A stretch of 64,000 bases of DNA from Neonectria sp. B-13 (lineage: Eukaryota > Ascomycota > Sordariomycetes > Hypocreales > Nectriaceae), in NCBI GenBank assembly GCA_002682825.1, contig NOKP01000039.1, forward strand, positions 124,001 through 188,000, given 5' to 3'. Positions 24,267 through 36,894 of the stretch are shown here, one piece after another (position 1 is the stretch's first letter; each line of letters opens with the position of its first letter). The notes beneath the pieces were generated by a model that saw nothing but the letters and a program-made list of their open reading frames with translations, made no database searches and was not told the DNA's origin. The translations under genes and the position numbers were made by a program.

Positions 24267-24354
24267 AGAAAAGCTAGACCTTAGAAAAGGCTAAAACCCC
24301 TTAGGATAAAAGCTTAGCCTATAAGATAACCTTTATGCTTTCTAGGCTCTTTAT

Positions 24355-25377
24355 TTAGATATAATAGTCCTTGGTAGCACACACCTAGAGAAGAGGCTAA
24401 AGGTTAAACAGTATAAAAGAAAACAGAAAAAACAACAGTATAATAGGCTTAATACCCAAGCCCAAGGCAACAATAACTCAAGGAGATAAAAGTTTCTACT
24501 ATAAAGTTAAGGTATAAGTTTTGCTGCCCCAATCAGCTGGAAAAGCTAGATCTTAGAAAAGCTAGATCTTAGAAAAGCTAGACCTTGGAAAAGGCTAAAA
24601 CCCCTTGGGATAAAAGCCCAGCCTGCAAGGCTCTGCGCTTTCCAGGCTCTTCGCATTCCATCCGACCTTCCAAACAACACAACAACCACACCACTGATCG
24701 CACAAGATGACTGCCGTCTGAATCGCACTATAGCCCGGCGAGCCCTTGCCAAGCTATACACATGGGCTCTCATATGACCTATATATCGAATTGAAAGAAC
24801 ATCCAAGCCTTATTTCTATGCTACAAATTGCAGCTCAAAAGTCTAGCCTAGGGCATATAAAATAGCCTATGATCAATTGCTTTAGACCTGAGAAATTGGT
24901 CCAATTGGCAGTCTTTGGTTGCAACATCCTACTGTAAGACAGAATCCAGCTTAATATAGCAACAGCCCAGTGGATTGCAATAGAATAGCTCTTTCTAGAG
25001 AGGCTAGCTCTAAAGCTAGAAAGGAACAGCAATATCACTGCTGCAGAGAAGGAGTTCCTCAAGAAGCTGCACGATCCTATCTCTGCCCCATGGATCATGC
25101 AGTTAACAGATGACATCGTTCTAACCAACCTGCAGCTGAAGGAGTGATGCATTAGAAACCGAGGGAATCCTACTGTGGTCATCTCTAACATCGGCCACGA
25201 AGCATGGAGGGATTTGGCGGAGGGAGTTCTGGGAAGCTGGAGGGGGCAAAAGTCAATAATTAGGTTCAAAATCCAAAGATCTATCCCCCCGTTAAGCTCA
25301 AGCAAAGGAAACACATGACTGTTCAGCGCAATTGCAGATAGGCAGAAACAGTAGTCCAAACAGTAGTTTCAACAGTG
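24355..25377 (+). mobile_element. Repeat E, reference copy (E15 mirror), complete
   Basis: Best-preserved E: 1023 bp from TTAGATATAATAG to CAACAGTG, with a perfect 13-bp duplication CTAGGCTCTTTAT at 24342-24354 and 25378-25390. Order of parts: a TATAAAAG-containing head; a 16-bp array (AGAAAAGCTAGATCTT) at ~24538-24595; a GC-richer middle; the coding remnant at ~24743-25240; then CAAAAGTC..GGTTCAAAATCC and the CAGTAGTTTCAACAGTG tail. It has no terminal inverted repeats, no LTRs and no poly-A. Confidence 0.93.
24743..25240 (+). pseudogene. Conserved coding remnant of repeat E, family unknown
   Basis: One frame (codons in phase with 24764) is open for ~165 codons apart from four stops (TAG, TAA, TAG, TGA), all of the kind RIP makes from CAG, CAA, CAG and CGA/TGG. 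Readable blocks include YDLYIELKEHPSLISMLQIA, then FRPEKLVQLAVFG, then AEKEFLKKLHDP, then a QCIRNRGNP-like block and SNIGHEAWRDLAEG. The same EKEFLKKL and QCI..RGN blocks occur in the diverged element F, so the frame was probably protein-coding once. It looks helical and shows no transposase, RT, integrase or recombinase motif that I can name. It could be a captured host-gene fragment or part of a larger parent element. Confidence 0.5.
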
Positions 25378-26150
25378 CTAGGCTCTTTATATTCTATCTA
25401 ACCTTCTAAATAATATAATAACTATACTACTAATTGTATAAGATAACTACTTCTATCTAAATCATACTATAGCCTAGTAAGCCCTTACTAAGCTATACAT
25501 ATAAGCTCTTATATAACCTATATATTGAATTAAAAGAATATCCAAGCCTTATTTCTATACTATAAATTATAGCTTAAAAGTCTAGCCTAAGGTATATAAA
25601 ATAGCCTATAATTAATTACTTTAGACCTAAGAAATTAGTCTAATTAATAGTCTTTAGCTATAATATTCTACTATAAGATAGAATCTAGCTTAATATAGTA
25701 ATAGTCTAGTGGATTATAATAGAATAGCTCTTTCTAGAGAGGCTAGCTTTAAAGCTAGAAAGGAATAGTAATATTACTACTATAGAGAAGGAGTTCCTCA
25801 AGAAGCTATATAACCCTATCTCTACCCTATAGATCATACAGTTAATAGATAACATTGTTCTAACTAACCTACAGCTGAAGGAGTAATGCATTAGAAACCG
25901 AGGGAATCTGGTTATCTCTAATATTGGCCATGAAGCATAGAGGGATTTGGCAGAGGGAGTTCTGGGAAGCCTGATGGTCGTTCCTTGTATCAGTGGACTA
26001 ATGATGGCTATCATAGAGGGGGCAAAAGTCAATAATTAGGTTCAAAATCCAAAGATCTATCCCCCCGTTAAGCTTAAGCAAAGGAAACATGTGATTCAGC
26101 GCAATTGCGGATAGGCAGAAACAGTAGTCCAAACAGTAGTTTCAACAGTG

Positions 26151-27080
26151 AAAGTTTCTACTATAAAGTTAAAGTATAAGTTTTACTACTCTAATTAGCT
26201 AGAAAAGCTAGATCTTAGAAAAGCTAGATCTTAGAAAAGCTAGATCTTAGAAAAGCTAGATCTTAGAAAAGCTAGACCTTAGAAAAGCTAGATCTTAGAA
26301 AAGGCTAAAACCTCTTAGGATAAAAGCCTAGCCTTTATACTTTCTAGATTACCCTTTTATATTCTATCTAACCTTCTATATAATATAAAGACTATACAAT
26401 CAATCATATAAAATAACTACCTTTTGAATTATACTATAGTCTAGTAAGCCCTTACTAAGCTATATTTATAGGCTTTTATATAATATATATAGCCTATTTT
26501 AAGTAGATCTAAGCCTTATTTTTAAGCTATAAATTACAGTTTAAAAGTCTAATTTATAAGATATATAAGAGATTAAAACTAATTAATGCCTTAAGGCTAA
26601 GAAATTAGTTCAGTTAATAGTCTTTAGTTATTATATTCTACTATAAGATAGAATCTAGCCTAATAGAGTAATAGCTTAATAGATTATAATAGAATAGGTC
26701 TTTCTAAAGGGGCTAGCTTTAAAGCTAAAAAGGAATAATAATACTATTAATATAGAAAAAAGGTTTATTAATAGTCTAAAGCATAATAACTATATTTTAT
26801 AGGTTATATAGCTAATAAGTAATACTATAATAATTAACCTACAATTGAAGGAGTAATGCATTAGAAAGTAAGAGAATCCTATTATAGTTATCTTTAATAT
26901 TAACTATAAAGTATAGAGGGATTTAGTGAAGGGAGTTCTATAGAGGGGGCAAAAGTTAATAATTAGGTTTAAAATCCAAAGATCTATCCCCCTATTAAGC
27001 TTAAGCAAAGGAAATATATAACTGTTTAGTGCAATTGTAGATAAGTAGAAATAGTAGTTTAAACAGTAGTTTCAATAGTA
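26151..27080 (+). mobile_element. Repeat E, mirror of E13
   Basis: Reverse complement of 21552-22481. It ends TTCAATAGTA at 27080 against the integrase remnant of the mirrored Gypsy-2. Confidence 0.85.
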
Positions 27081-27579
27081 ATATATAACTATATATAATT
27101 TTAAATATTTACTTTAATATTAATCTAATAGAATTTCCTTTAGATTAAATCTAAAGTATAATTAATACTAAAGTATTTTACTAATAGATTATTATAATAA
27201 AGCTTTATAATCTTATACTTTATACTTATTTCCTTTAGTATAAAGAATCTATTTATATAATATAATAATCTATTCTTTCTAACTAATTAATTATTTAAAT
27301 CTTAGTTAGAGTTTACCTAGGAAACTTAATCTACTTATTAATAAGTCTTTTTATTATTTAATTATAGATATTAGATTATCTTAAGAAAGAGTTCTAAGAT
27401 AGTTATATTATATATAACTTCTTTAAGTATTATACTTTATATAATTACTCTAAAGATAATTTAAACTCTTCTAATCTTCTCTTTAGCTTAATAAGCTTAG
27501 TTTTTAGGATTAAAGCTCTCTTTAGTACTATTTCTCTTTAGACTAACTAAGATTACTTTAACCCTTAAAGATATCTTAT

Positions 27580-30500
27580 TAAGGTTGTGAAATTTGTTAG
27601 TCTAGATTAATTAAAACTAGTCCTTAGTTAATCTACCCTTGGACTAAAACTTAGACTAGTTTTAATTAGTCTAAACTAACTAAAGACTAGTTTTAGTTAG
27701 TTAGTCTACTTTTAGACTAAAACTAATATTTTTAGTCTATTAGTCTTAAAATAGACTAATTCTAATAATAAGATATAATAATCTTTAATAAATAGCTTAA
27801 TTATTAACTTTAAATAAGATAATTAGATAAATATTTAATTTAAATATTTAAAGTCTTTTATTTAAATAACTAAATAAATAGTAAATATAAAAAATTAAAT
27901 TAAATTAAATAAGAAGCTTATAAAATAGATTAAAGATAAGAAAAAAGAAACTAAGTAAAAGTAGCTAATAAGAATATGCTAAGAAAATCCTTATTTATCT
28001 TAAAATTCATCCTTAGCTTCCTCTTTACTTTCTTCTCTATTTTCTTCTTCTTCCTTTTCCTTCTTTAAGTCATTAAAAGACTTATTCTAGCTTTTAAGTA
28101 AAATAAACTACTTAATTATATTTGGTAATAGCCTATTTCTTGATTTAGTAATAATATTATTACTAATTGAAAAGGTGCTTTTAATAGCTATAGAAGTAGT
28201 TAGAATAGCTAAATAGTATCTAGCTAATATAGCTAAGTTAGGAAATTGAATTGTATTATTTCTCTAATATTCTAGAATATAGGTCTATTAAATTAAGATT
28301 AGTAATAAAGTTATATAAAATTAGAACTTAATTAACCTTTTTAGGTAAGATTATTTTATTTATATAAGTAAAATATTCCTCTTCCTTAGGAATATTACTT
28401 ATATAGAATTTATCTTCTAACCTTTCTTTAGAAGATAGGCTATCTTCTAAGCTAGAATTAAGGCCTAATTTATTAAAGGATAAATTAGAGTCTTAAAAAT
28501 CACCTCTTTCTTACTTAACCCTAATTAATAGCTAATTAGTAAATTCAAATAAGCTTAAAAATAGAATTATAATAATAAAATATACCTTTTATAATTAGTT
28601 TTAAAAAGATCAATTAGATCCTAACTAATAGAAAGATAAAAAGCTAATAAGTAATTATTTTTAAAATGTATTAATTTAAACCTAGGGTCTAAAATAATAC
28701 TATAAAGATAAGGCTTATAAGTAATTAAGTCCTTCTTAGTAAGGCTTCTAAGAAAGTATTTCTTAAGCTTATTTATACTCTTATTAATAGCATTAGTAAG
28801 GTATAAATAGCTAGTAGCCTAATTATACATTAGTTTAATTTAACTAATAAGATATAAGAAAATAGAAAATAGGAAATAGGAAATAGAAAATAGGAAATAG
28901 GAAATAGGAAATAGGAAATAGGAAATAGGAAATAGGAAATAGGAAATAGGAAATAGGAAATAGGAAATAGGAAATAGGAAATAGGAAAATACTTACTAAT
29001 TCAGGCCTTTTAGTACTACTAGTAGAAAAAGCTTCTTTTAAAGCTTCTAGCTTATTATATATTTGGTAAATAAATAATAAGCCTTCTAATATAGTAGTAT
29101 AAAATTGCTCTTATAGTCTAATTAAAGGCTTTATAAAGACCTTAAATAGTCTTTTAACTTTAATTAGGAAATCTTAGTTAATATCTCTTAAAAAGACCTA
29201 TATTTTAATATTAGTATTATTATAAAGAACAAAGGATAATAAATTAGCTATTTACCTCTTTAAAGTTTATATTAGATGTATTCTTATAAATATAGCCTAA
29301 AGGGTCTTTTAATTTAAGGCTAGATTTAATCATTCTAAATGTTGAATTCTAATAGGTTGAATTATCTATTTAAATAGTTAGTTAATTATTAAATTAGATT
29401 AAAATAAGGTTAAAGATAAGCTTACCTAAAGGGACCTTTTTCTTCTTAGTAAGAAGGTTATTTTCCCTTTGAAACTTTTTTATTCCCTCTTCTAATAGCT
29501 ATTTAACCTTAGTTGTATAGTTAGTTAAAATAGCTATTCTTTGAATCTAAGTAATAAGACCTATATTAAATTAGAATAAGCTTATAATTAAGAATAATAA
29601 TAGACTTACTAGATAAAGGACTAAGAGCTCCTTTTAAAATAGTATTATTCTAATTAGATAATACAATTTCTAATTCCTTAGATAAAAGGAATTCCTTTAG
29701 GATATCTTGTACTATAAGGTTAATTATATATGCTATATAGTGAATATCATATTTAAATCTTTGATTTAAAGATAGCTTATAGTTATCTTTAAAAGTAGAG
29801 ATAAATGTATTATTATTTACTGTATTATCCCTTATAATACTATTAAGATTATAATTAGCTTAAAAGCTTAAATTAAAGAAAAGAAAAGGCTTATCTAAAT
29901 ATAGAATTAACTATAATAGCTAGATAAGGAATTAAAGCCTATATAAATTCCTTATAGATATAGAGGCTAGTATAGCTTTTAGAAAGCTAATTAAAGCCTA
30001 TTTAGAAGTTAGTTAAATTAATAAAATTAGCTAACTTCTAAATAGGAAATTATTATAATTAATTAGTATAATAAAGTCTATACTTACCAATTAGCTTATA
30101 AATAAGCTTAAAGTCCTTATCTAAAAAGATAAGAATAATACCTAAATAAGCAATTTGTATATTTAAAGTCTAAATATCAAATGTTAAGGAAAAAGACTCT
30201 AAGTCTAATATATTTTCCTTTAGTTGCTTATTTAGCTATAATAGGCTATTATTAAAGGTATTATTTAAAATACCCTTAATCTTCTACCTATTGACTAAAG
30301 GACTAGCCCTAATATTAATTAGCCTATATTTAATAGGAAATAGGAAATAGGAAATAGCTTATTATTATAATAGGTTAGAAGGTCTTAAAAACTATAGGAA
30401 TTCAAAACATTAAAAGATAGGTTATTTTCAATAAGAAAATAAAGAATCTTCTTTAAAGCTTCTTCTTCCTTAAAGCTATTAGAATAGCTAGGTAGATCTT

Positions 30501-31852
30501 GCCTAAACCTTTTATTCCTAATATTAAGATTAAAGGGACTAGTTGGCTTTATAAAGTCTACTTCTAATTTAAATTAGCTTATTAGTTAAAAATAGAATTA
30601 ATAGAGTAACTTATTTCTCTTTCTAGTAGCTTTAGACTGCTTATTATAAGTAACTATTGGATGTTTTTGCTTATAGTGTCTTTGAAAGTTAGAAGATTGA
30701 AAGCTCTTAATTGGCTTAACCTTCTTATAATTACACCTATTAAAATTAGTGGCTTATTAAATAGAGTTAAAATAAGGTTATTAGAAAGGAAGACTTATAT
30801 TATACAACTAATCTGTATTTCCTACTTTTGACCTTTCTTTAAAGGTAAAATAACTTTCTTAAATAAGCTATATTTAAAGATATAAGCTTTAAAAGCTTGA
30901 TCTTCAGAAACAGCTTGTAAGAAAGAAGAGGCTATTTCTGAGTTTAATCCTGATTGGTTAAGACTATCTATTTCAGAAGGAGCCAATTGGCTAGCTTCTT
31001 CTGAAAAAGGATTAGTCTTACTATTAGACTCAGAAAGAGGGTTAAATTCATTAAATGAATCCATAAGGAAAAGATAAAGTTTAATAAGATAGAAATAATA
31101 GGATAATATAGATAGAATAGATTAGATAATACTAAAAGGATAATAGCTAAAGGGAGAATAAAGAATATATTATATAGTTATTTAACTAAAGTCTTAGATT
31201 ATTAGTCTAACTTCTAAAACGTTCTAATTAGTATTTCTTATCTTAGTATTAATAATAGCTAATTATTAATCCTATTTTTAGGAGGTTCTAATTAGTAATT
31301 TAGTCTTAGTATTAATAATAGCTAATTATTAATCCTATTTTTAGGAGGTTCTAATTAGTAATTTAGTCTTAGTATTAATAATAGCTAATTATTAATCTTA
31401 TTTATAGAAGGTTCTAATTAGTAATTTAGTCTTAGTATTAATAATAGTTAATTATTAATCCTATTTCTAGAAGGTTCTAATTAGTAATTAGTTATAATAA
31501 ACTATTAATCTAATTACTTATATTAGTAATTACCTATAGTAAATTATAAATCTAAATACTTAAATTAATAATTAGTTAATTAAGACTTTTAAAGCTTTAT
31601 TTTACTAAAGATCTATTTCTTAGGACTAGTTTTAGACTAATAGACTAGTAAACTAGCTTTTAGTTAGTCCAGGCCTAGACTAAAACTAGGACTAGTTCTT
31701 TAGACTAAAAACTAACTAAGGACTAGTTTCTAATTAGTTAGTTTACTCTTAGACTAAAACTAGTCTTATTAGACTAAAAGCTAAGTAAAGACTAACTAAC
31801 TTAAACTAGTCCTTAGTTAGTCCAAAATGGACTAACTAATTTCACAACCCTA
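27580..31852 (-). mobile_element. hAT-type transposon, mirror copy
   Basis: Reverse complement of 16780-21052, with the 8-bp duplication (rc TATCTTAT) at 27572-27579 and 31853-31860. The 63-bp array is at 31220-31489 and the heptamer array at 28858-28987. Confidence 0.95.
28000..31064 (-). pseudogene. hAT transposase, mirror copy (broken)
   Basis: Minus-strand mirror of 17568-20632. The 80-codon first exon is at 30822-31064, and the dimerisation domain is near 28070-28240. Identical in sequence, including the same disabling stops. Confidence 0.85.
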
Positions 31853-32296
31853 TATCTTATTATACTATTCTTTCTAGTAAGTAGAGACTAGATTAGTCTT
31901 TAAAGATATCTTATTATACTTTTATAGTATATAAGCTAAAGTCTTTTAACCTTTTTAAGGTATTTTACCTAGCTTCTTTCTATCTTCCTAATAGAACTTA
32001 ACTACTTAAACCTTATTTAATCTTTATACTAAGAATATAAATAGTTTAATATAAAGTACTTCTTTAGTAATAAAATCTAATTATTTTAATAGTATATTAG
32101 TAAGGTTTTATTTATTTAGTTAATAAGTAATTATAAAGTTATATAATATATAATATATATATTATTATACTTATTAGTTATTTAGTTATAAGGTCTTTAT
32201 AAAGACTTATAGATTCTAATAATTATTAAGTATTTTAACTTATTTTACTATTTTTTTTTAAAATAGTATTCTTAGTATTTAAATAACTTTATAATT

Positions 32297-33347
32297 CACT
32301 ATTAAAACTACTATTTGAACTACTATTTCTGCTTATCTATAATTGTACTAAATTACATATTGCCTTTGCTTAAGCTTAACAAGAGGATAGATCTTTGGAT
32401 TTTGAACCTAATTATTAACTCTTACCCCCTCTAGCTTCCAACTGCCTCTACCAAATCCCTCTATGCTTTATAGCCAATATTAGAGATAACTATAGTAGGA
32501 TTCTCTTGCTTTCTAATGTATTATTCCTTTAGTTATAGGTTAATTAGTATAGTATTACTTATTAATTATATAATCTATAAGGTATAGATAGAGTTATATA
32601 GCTTCTTAAGGAACTCTTTCTCTATAATAGTAATATTATTATTCCTTTCTAGCTTTAGAGCTAGTCTCTCTAGAAAGAACTATTTTATTATAATCTATTA
32701 AGTAGTTATTATATTAAGCTATATTTTCTCTTATAGTAGAATATTATAGTTAAAAACTATTAATTAGATTAACTTTTTAGGTCTAAAGTAGTTAATTATA
32801 AGCTATTTTATATACCCTAGGTTAGACTTTTAAGCTATAATTTATAGTATAGAAATAAGACTTAAATATTCTTTTAATTTACTATTTAGGTTATATAAGA
32901 GCTTATATATATAGCTTAGTAAGGGCTTATTAAGCTATAGTATAATTCAGATAGAAATAGTTATTTTATACAATTAGTAGTATAGTTATTATATTATATA
33001 AAAGGTTAAATAGAATATAAAAAGGTAATTTAGAAAGTATAAAGATTAGCTAAGCTTTTATCCTAAGAGATTTTAGCCTTTTCTAAGATTTAACTTTCTA
33101 AGGTCTAGCTTTTCTAAGATCTAGCTTTTTTAAGATCTAGCTTTTCTAAGATCTAGCTTTTCTAGCTAATTAGAGTAGTAAAACTTATACCTTAACTTTA
33201 TAATAAGAACTTTTATCTTCTTAAGTTATTATTACCTTAGGCTTAAGTATTAAGCCTATTATATTATTATCTTTTCTATTTTCTTTTATACTATTTAATC
33301 TTTAGTCCTTTCTCTAGGTATATACTACTAAGGATTATTATATTTAA
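32297..33347 (-). mobile_element. Repeat E, mirror of E11
   Basis: Reverse complement of 15285-16335, with its 14-bp duplication on both sides (32283-32296 and 33348-33361). Confidence 0.9.
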
Positions 33348-34018
33348 ATAACTTTATAATTACTATTAATTCTTAGTTTAAAGTACTATAATTAAGTTTA
33401 AGTCCTTTAAACTTTTAGAATTAGAATATAATAAGATAATAATAATCTTCTTTATTAGATTATAATAGAATTCTTATTATTACTATCTTTAAAGTATTTA
33501 TCTTCAAGTAAATTTATAACCTTAAGTTAAAATATCTTAGTAAAGATATAATTTAGAATATATTAATATAATAGTAAAATATATACCTTTTATACTTATT
33601 AAGCTCTATAGACCTAGGTTTCTTATCTTACTTACTACTCTTTAATAGGTTATTCAAAAAGGCTATTATATTAGAGTACTTATAAATAAATCTCTAATAG
33701 AAATTATAGAATCCTAAGAATACTTAGATTTTATGATAGGTTTAAAGCTCTTTTTATTCTAAGATAGTATAAATACATTCTAGGTTTATTATAATTCCTT
33801 CTATAGATAGGATAAATCTAAGGAACTTAATATAATCTTAATAGAATATATATTTTAATAGCTTTATAAATAGCTTAGCTTATTACAGTTTCTTAAGAAT
33901 TATATACATATATTCTATATAAGAGTTTTAAGTTTTAAAGAAAATACAAATATTATTAAAATATATTATATAAATAGTATTAATAAGTCTATAAAAAGCT
34001 TAATATATATAATCTTAG

Positions 34019-35114
34019 CACTATTAAAACTACTATTTAAACTACTATTTCTACTTATCTATAATTATACTAAATCATATGTTTCCTTTGCTTAAGCTTA
34101 ATAGGAGGATAGATCTTTAGATTTTGAACCTAATTATTGACTTTTGCCCCCTTTATAATAGCTACGATTAGTCCGCTCATGCTAGGAATAACCATTAGGC
34201 TTCCTAGAACTCTCTCTGCCAAATCCCTTTATATAGCTTTATAGCTAATATTAGAGATAACTATAGTAGGATTTTCTTACTTTCTAATGTATTACTCCTT
34301 TAGTTATAGGTTAGTTAGTATAGTATTACTTATTAGCTATATAACCTATAAGATATAGTTATTATACTTTAGACTATTAATAAACCTCTTCTTTATATTA
34401 ATAGTATTATTATTCCTTTTTAGCTTTAAAGCTAGTCCTTCTAGAAAGACTTATTCTATTATAATCTATTAAGCTATTATTCTATTAGATTAGATTCTAT
34501 CTTATAATAGAATATAATAATTAAAAACTATTAATTAGACTAATTTCTTAGCTTTAGAATATTAATTAGTTTTAATCTTTTTTATATCTTATAGATTAGA
34601 CTTTTAAACTATAATTTATAGCTTAGAAATAAGACTTAAATCTACTTAAAATAAGCTATATAGATTATATAAGAGTCTATAGGTATAGCTTAGTAAAGGA
34701 TTATTAAGCTATAGTATAATTTAAAAGATAGTTATTTTATATACTTAGTTATATAGTCTTTATATTATATAGAAGGTTAAATAAAATATAAAGAGATAAT
34801 CTAGAAAGTATAAAGGCTAAGCTTTTATCCTAAGGGATTTTAGCCTTTTCTAAGATTTAGCTTTCTAAGGTCTAGCTTTTCTAAGATCTAGCTTTTCTAA
34901 GATTTAACTTTTCTAAGATCTAGCTTTTCTAGCTAATTAAGGTAATAAAACTTATACTTTAACTTTATAATAGAAACTTTTATCTTCTTAAGTTATTATT
35001 ACTTTAAGCTTAAGTATTAAGCCTATTATACTATTATTTTTTCTATTTTCTTTTATACTATTTAACCTTTAATTCTTTCTTTAAGTATATACTACTAAGG
35101 ACTATTATATCTAA
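34019..35114 (-). mobile_element. Repeat E, mirror of E10
   Basis: Reverse complement of 13518-14613, starting CACTATTAAAAC and ending CTATTATATCTAA. Confidence 0.8.
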
Positions 35115-35127
35115 ATATAATTATCTT

Positions 35128-35458
35128 TATTATTAAAACTACTATTTAAACTACTATTTCTACTTATTTATAATTATATTAAATTATATATTTTTTTTAC
35201 TTAAGCTTAATAAGAGAATAGATCTTTAGATATTAAACCTAATTATTAACTTTTACCTCTTTTAAACTCTTTCTACTAAATCCCTTTATATAGCTTTATA
35301 GCTAATATTAAAAATAATTAAATTTCTTTAATTTCTAATATATTATTCCTTTAGTTATAGATTAGTTAGAATAATATTATCTATTAACTATATAATCTAT
35401 AAGGTATAAATAGAGTTATTTAGATATAATAGTCCTTAATAGTATATACTTAGAAAAG
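35128..35458. repeat. Two partial E copies, mirror
   Basis: 35128-35419 is the 3' part of a minus-strand E copy. 35420-35458 is the 5' tip of a plus-strand E copy interrupted by the E3 mirror. The missing remainder of the minus-strand copy does not reappear downstream in the window. Confidence 0.7.
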
Positions 35459-35736
35459 TACTATTAAAACTACTATTTAGACTACTATTTCTACCTATCT
35501 ATGATTATACTAAATTATATGTTTCCTTTGCTTAAGCTTAATAAGGAGATAGATCTTTGGATTTTAAACCTAATTATTAACTTTTACCCCCTCTATAGAA
35601 CTCCCTCTACTAAATCCCTTTATACTTTATAGCTAATATTAAAGATAACTAGATTCCCTTGGTTTCTAATACATTATTCCTTCAACTATAGGTTAATTAG
35701 AATAATATTACTTATTAACTTTATAATCCATAAAAT

Positions 35737-36798
35737 CACTATTAAAACTACTGTTTGGACTACTATTTCTGCCTATCCATAATTGCACTGAACAGTCATA
35801 TGTTTCCTTTGCTTAAGCTTAACAGGGGGATAGATCTTTGGATTTTGAACCTAATTATTGACTTTTGCCCCCTCTATAGAACTCTCTCTACTAAATCCCT
35901 CTATGCTTTATAGCTAATGTTAAAGATAACCATAGTAGGATTCCTTTAGTTTCTAATGCATTACTCCTTCAGCTGTAGGTTAGTCAGAACAATATCATCT
36001 GTCAACTGTATAATCTATAGGGCAGAGATAGGGTTATATAGCTTCTTAAGGAACTCCTTCTCTATAGTAGTAATATTACTATTCCTTTCTAGCTTTAGAG
36101 CTAGCCTCTCTAGAAAGAGCTATTCTATTGCAATCTACTAAGCTATTACTATATTAAGCTAGATTCTATCTTATAGTAGAATATTATAGCTAAAGACTAC
36201 TAATTAGACTAATTTCTTAGGTCTAAAGTAATTAATCATAGGCTATTTTATATACCCTAGGCTAGACTTTTAAGCTACAATTTATAGCATAGAAATAAGG
36301 CTTAGATATTCTTTTAATTTGATATATAGGTTATATAAGAGCCTATATATATAGCTTAGTAAGGGCTTATTAGGCTATAATACAATTCAGACAGTCATCT
36401 TATGTAATTAGTGGTATGATTGTTGTATTATTTAGAAGGTCAGATGGAATATAAAGAGCCTAGAAAGTATAGAGTCTTATAGGCTGGGCTTTTATCCTAA
36501 GGGGTTTTAGCCTTTTTCAAGGTCTAGCTTTTCTAAGATCTAGCTTTTCTAAGATCTAGCTTTTCTAAGATCTAGCTTTTCTAAGATCTAGCTTTTCTAA
36601 GATCTAGCTTTTCTAGCTGATTAGGGCAGTAAAACTTATACCTTAACTTTATAGTAGAAACTTTTATCTCCTTAAGTCATTATTGCCTTAGGCTTAGGTA
36701 TTAAGCCTATTATACTATTGTTTTTTCTGTTTTCTTTTATACTGTTTAACCTTTAGCCTCTTCTCTAGGTATATACTACTAAGGACTATTATATCTAA
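35737..36798 (-). mobile_element. Repeat E, mirror of E4
   Basis: Reverse complement of 11834-12895, flanked by ATAATCCATAAAA duplications (35723-35735 and 36799-36811). Confidence 0.92.
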
Positions 36799-36894
36799 AT
36801 AATCCATAAAATATAAATAGGATTATATAGCTTCTTAAGGAACTCCTTCTTTATAATAGTAATATTTCTATTCCTTTTTAGCTTTAGAGCTAAT

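Larger units (their letters stand above)
24267..26150 (+). mobile_element. Repeat E, mirror of E14 (split by E15 mirror)
   Basis: 24267-24354 is the middle of an E copy, starting inside its 16-bp array. After the E15 mirror it continues from 25391 to AACAGTG ending at 26150. It is the right-arm partner of 22482-23254 plus sequence lost in the gap. Confidence 0.85.
27081..34018 (-). mobile_element. Gypsy-2, mirror copy
   Basis: Right-arm mirror of 14614-21551. Pol segments lie at 27081-27579, 31853-32282 and 33348-34018 on the minus strand, broken by the mirrored hAT element and E11. Confidence 0.8.

Noticed and set aside
25255..25275. GGTTCAAAATCC in repeat E as a pol III B box, making E a SINE
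   Set aside because: It is one base longer than the B-box consensus, has no A box at proper spacing, and lies near the far end of a 1-kb element.
28858..28987. Regular short repeats that might suggest a CRISPR array or telomere
   Set aside because: It is a 7-bp microsatellite without spacers, in a eukaryotic transposon. The unit TAGGAAA is not the fungal telomere repeat TTAGGG.
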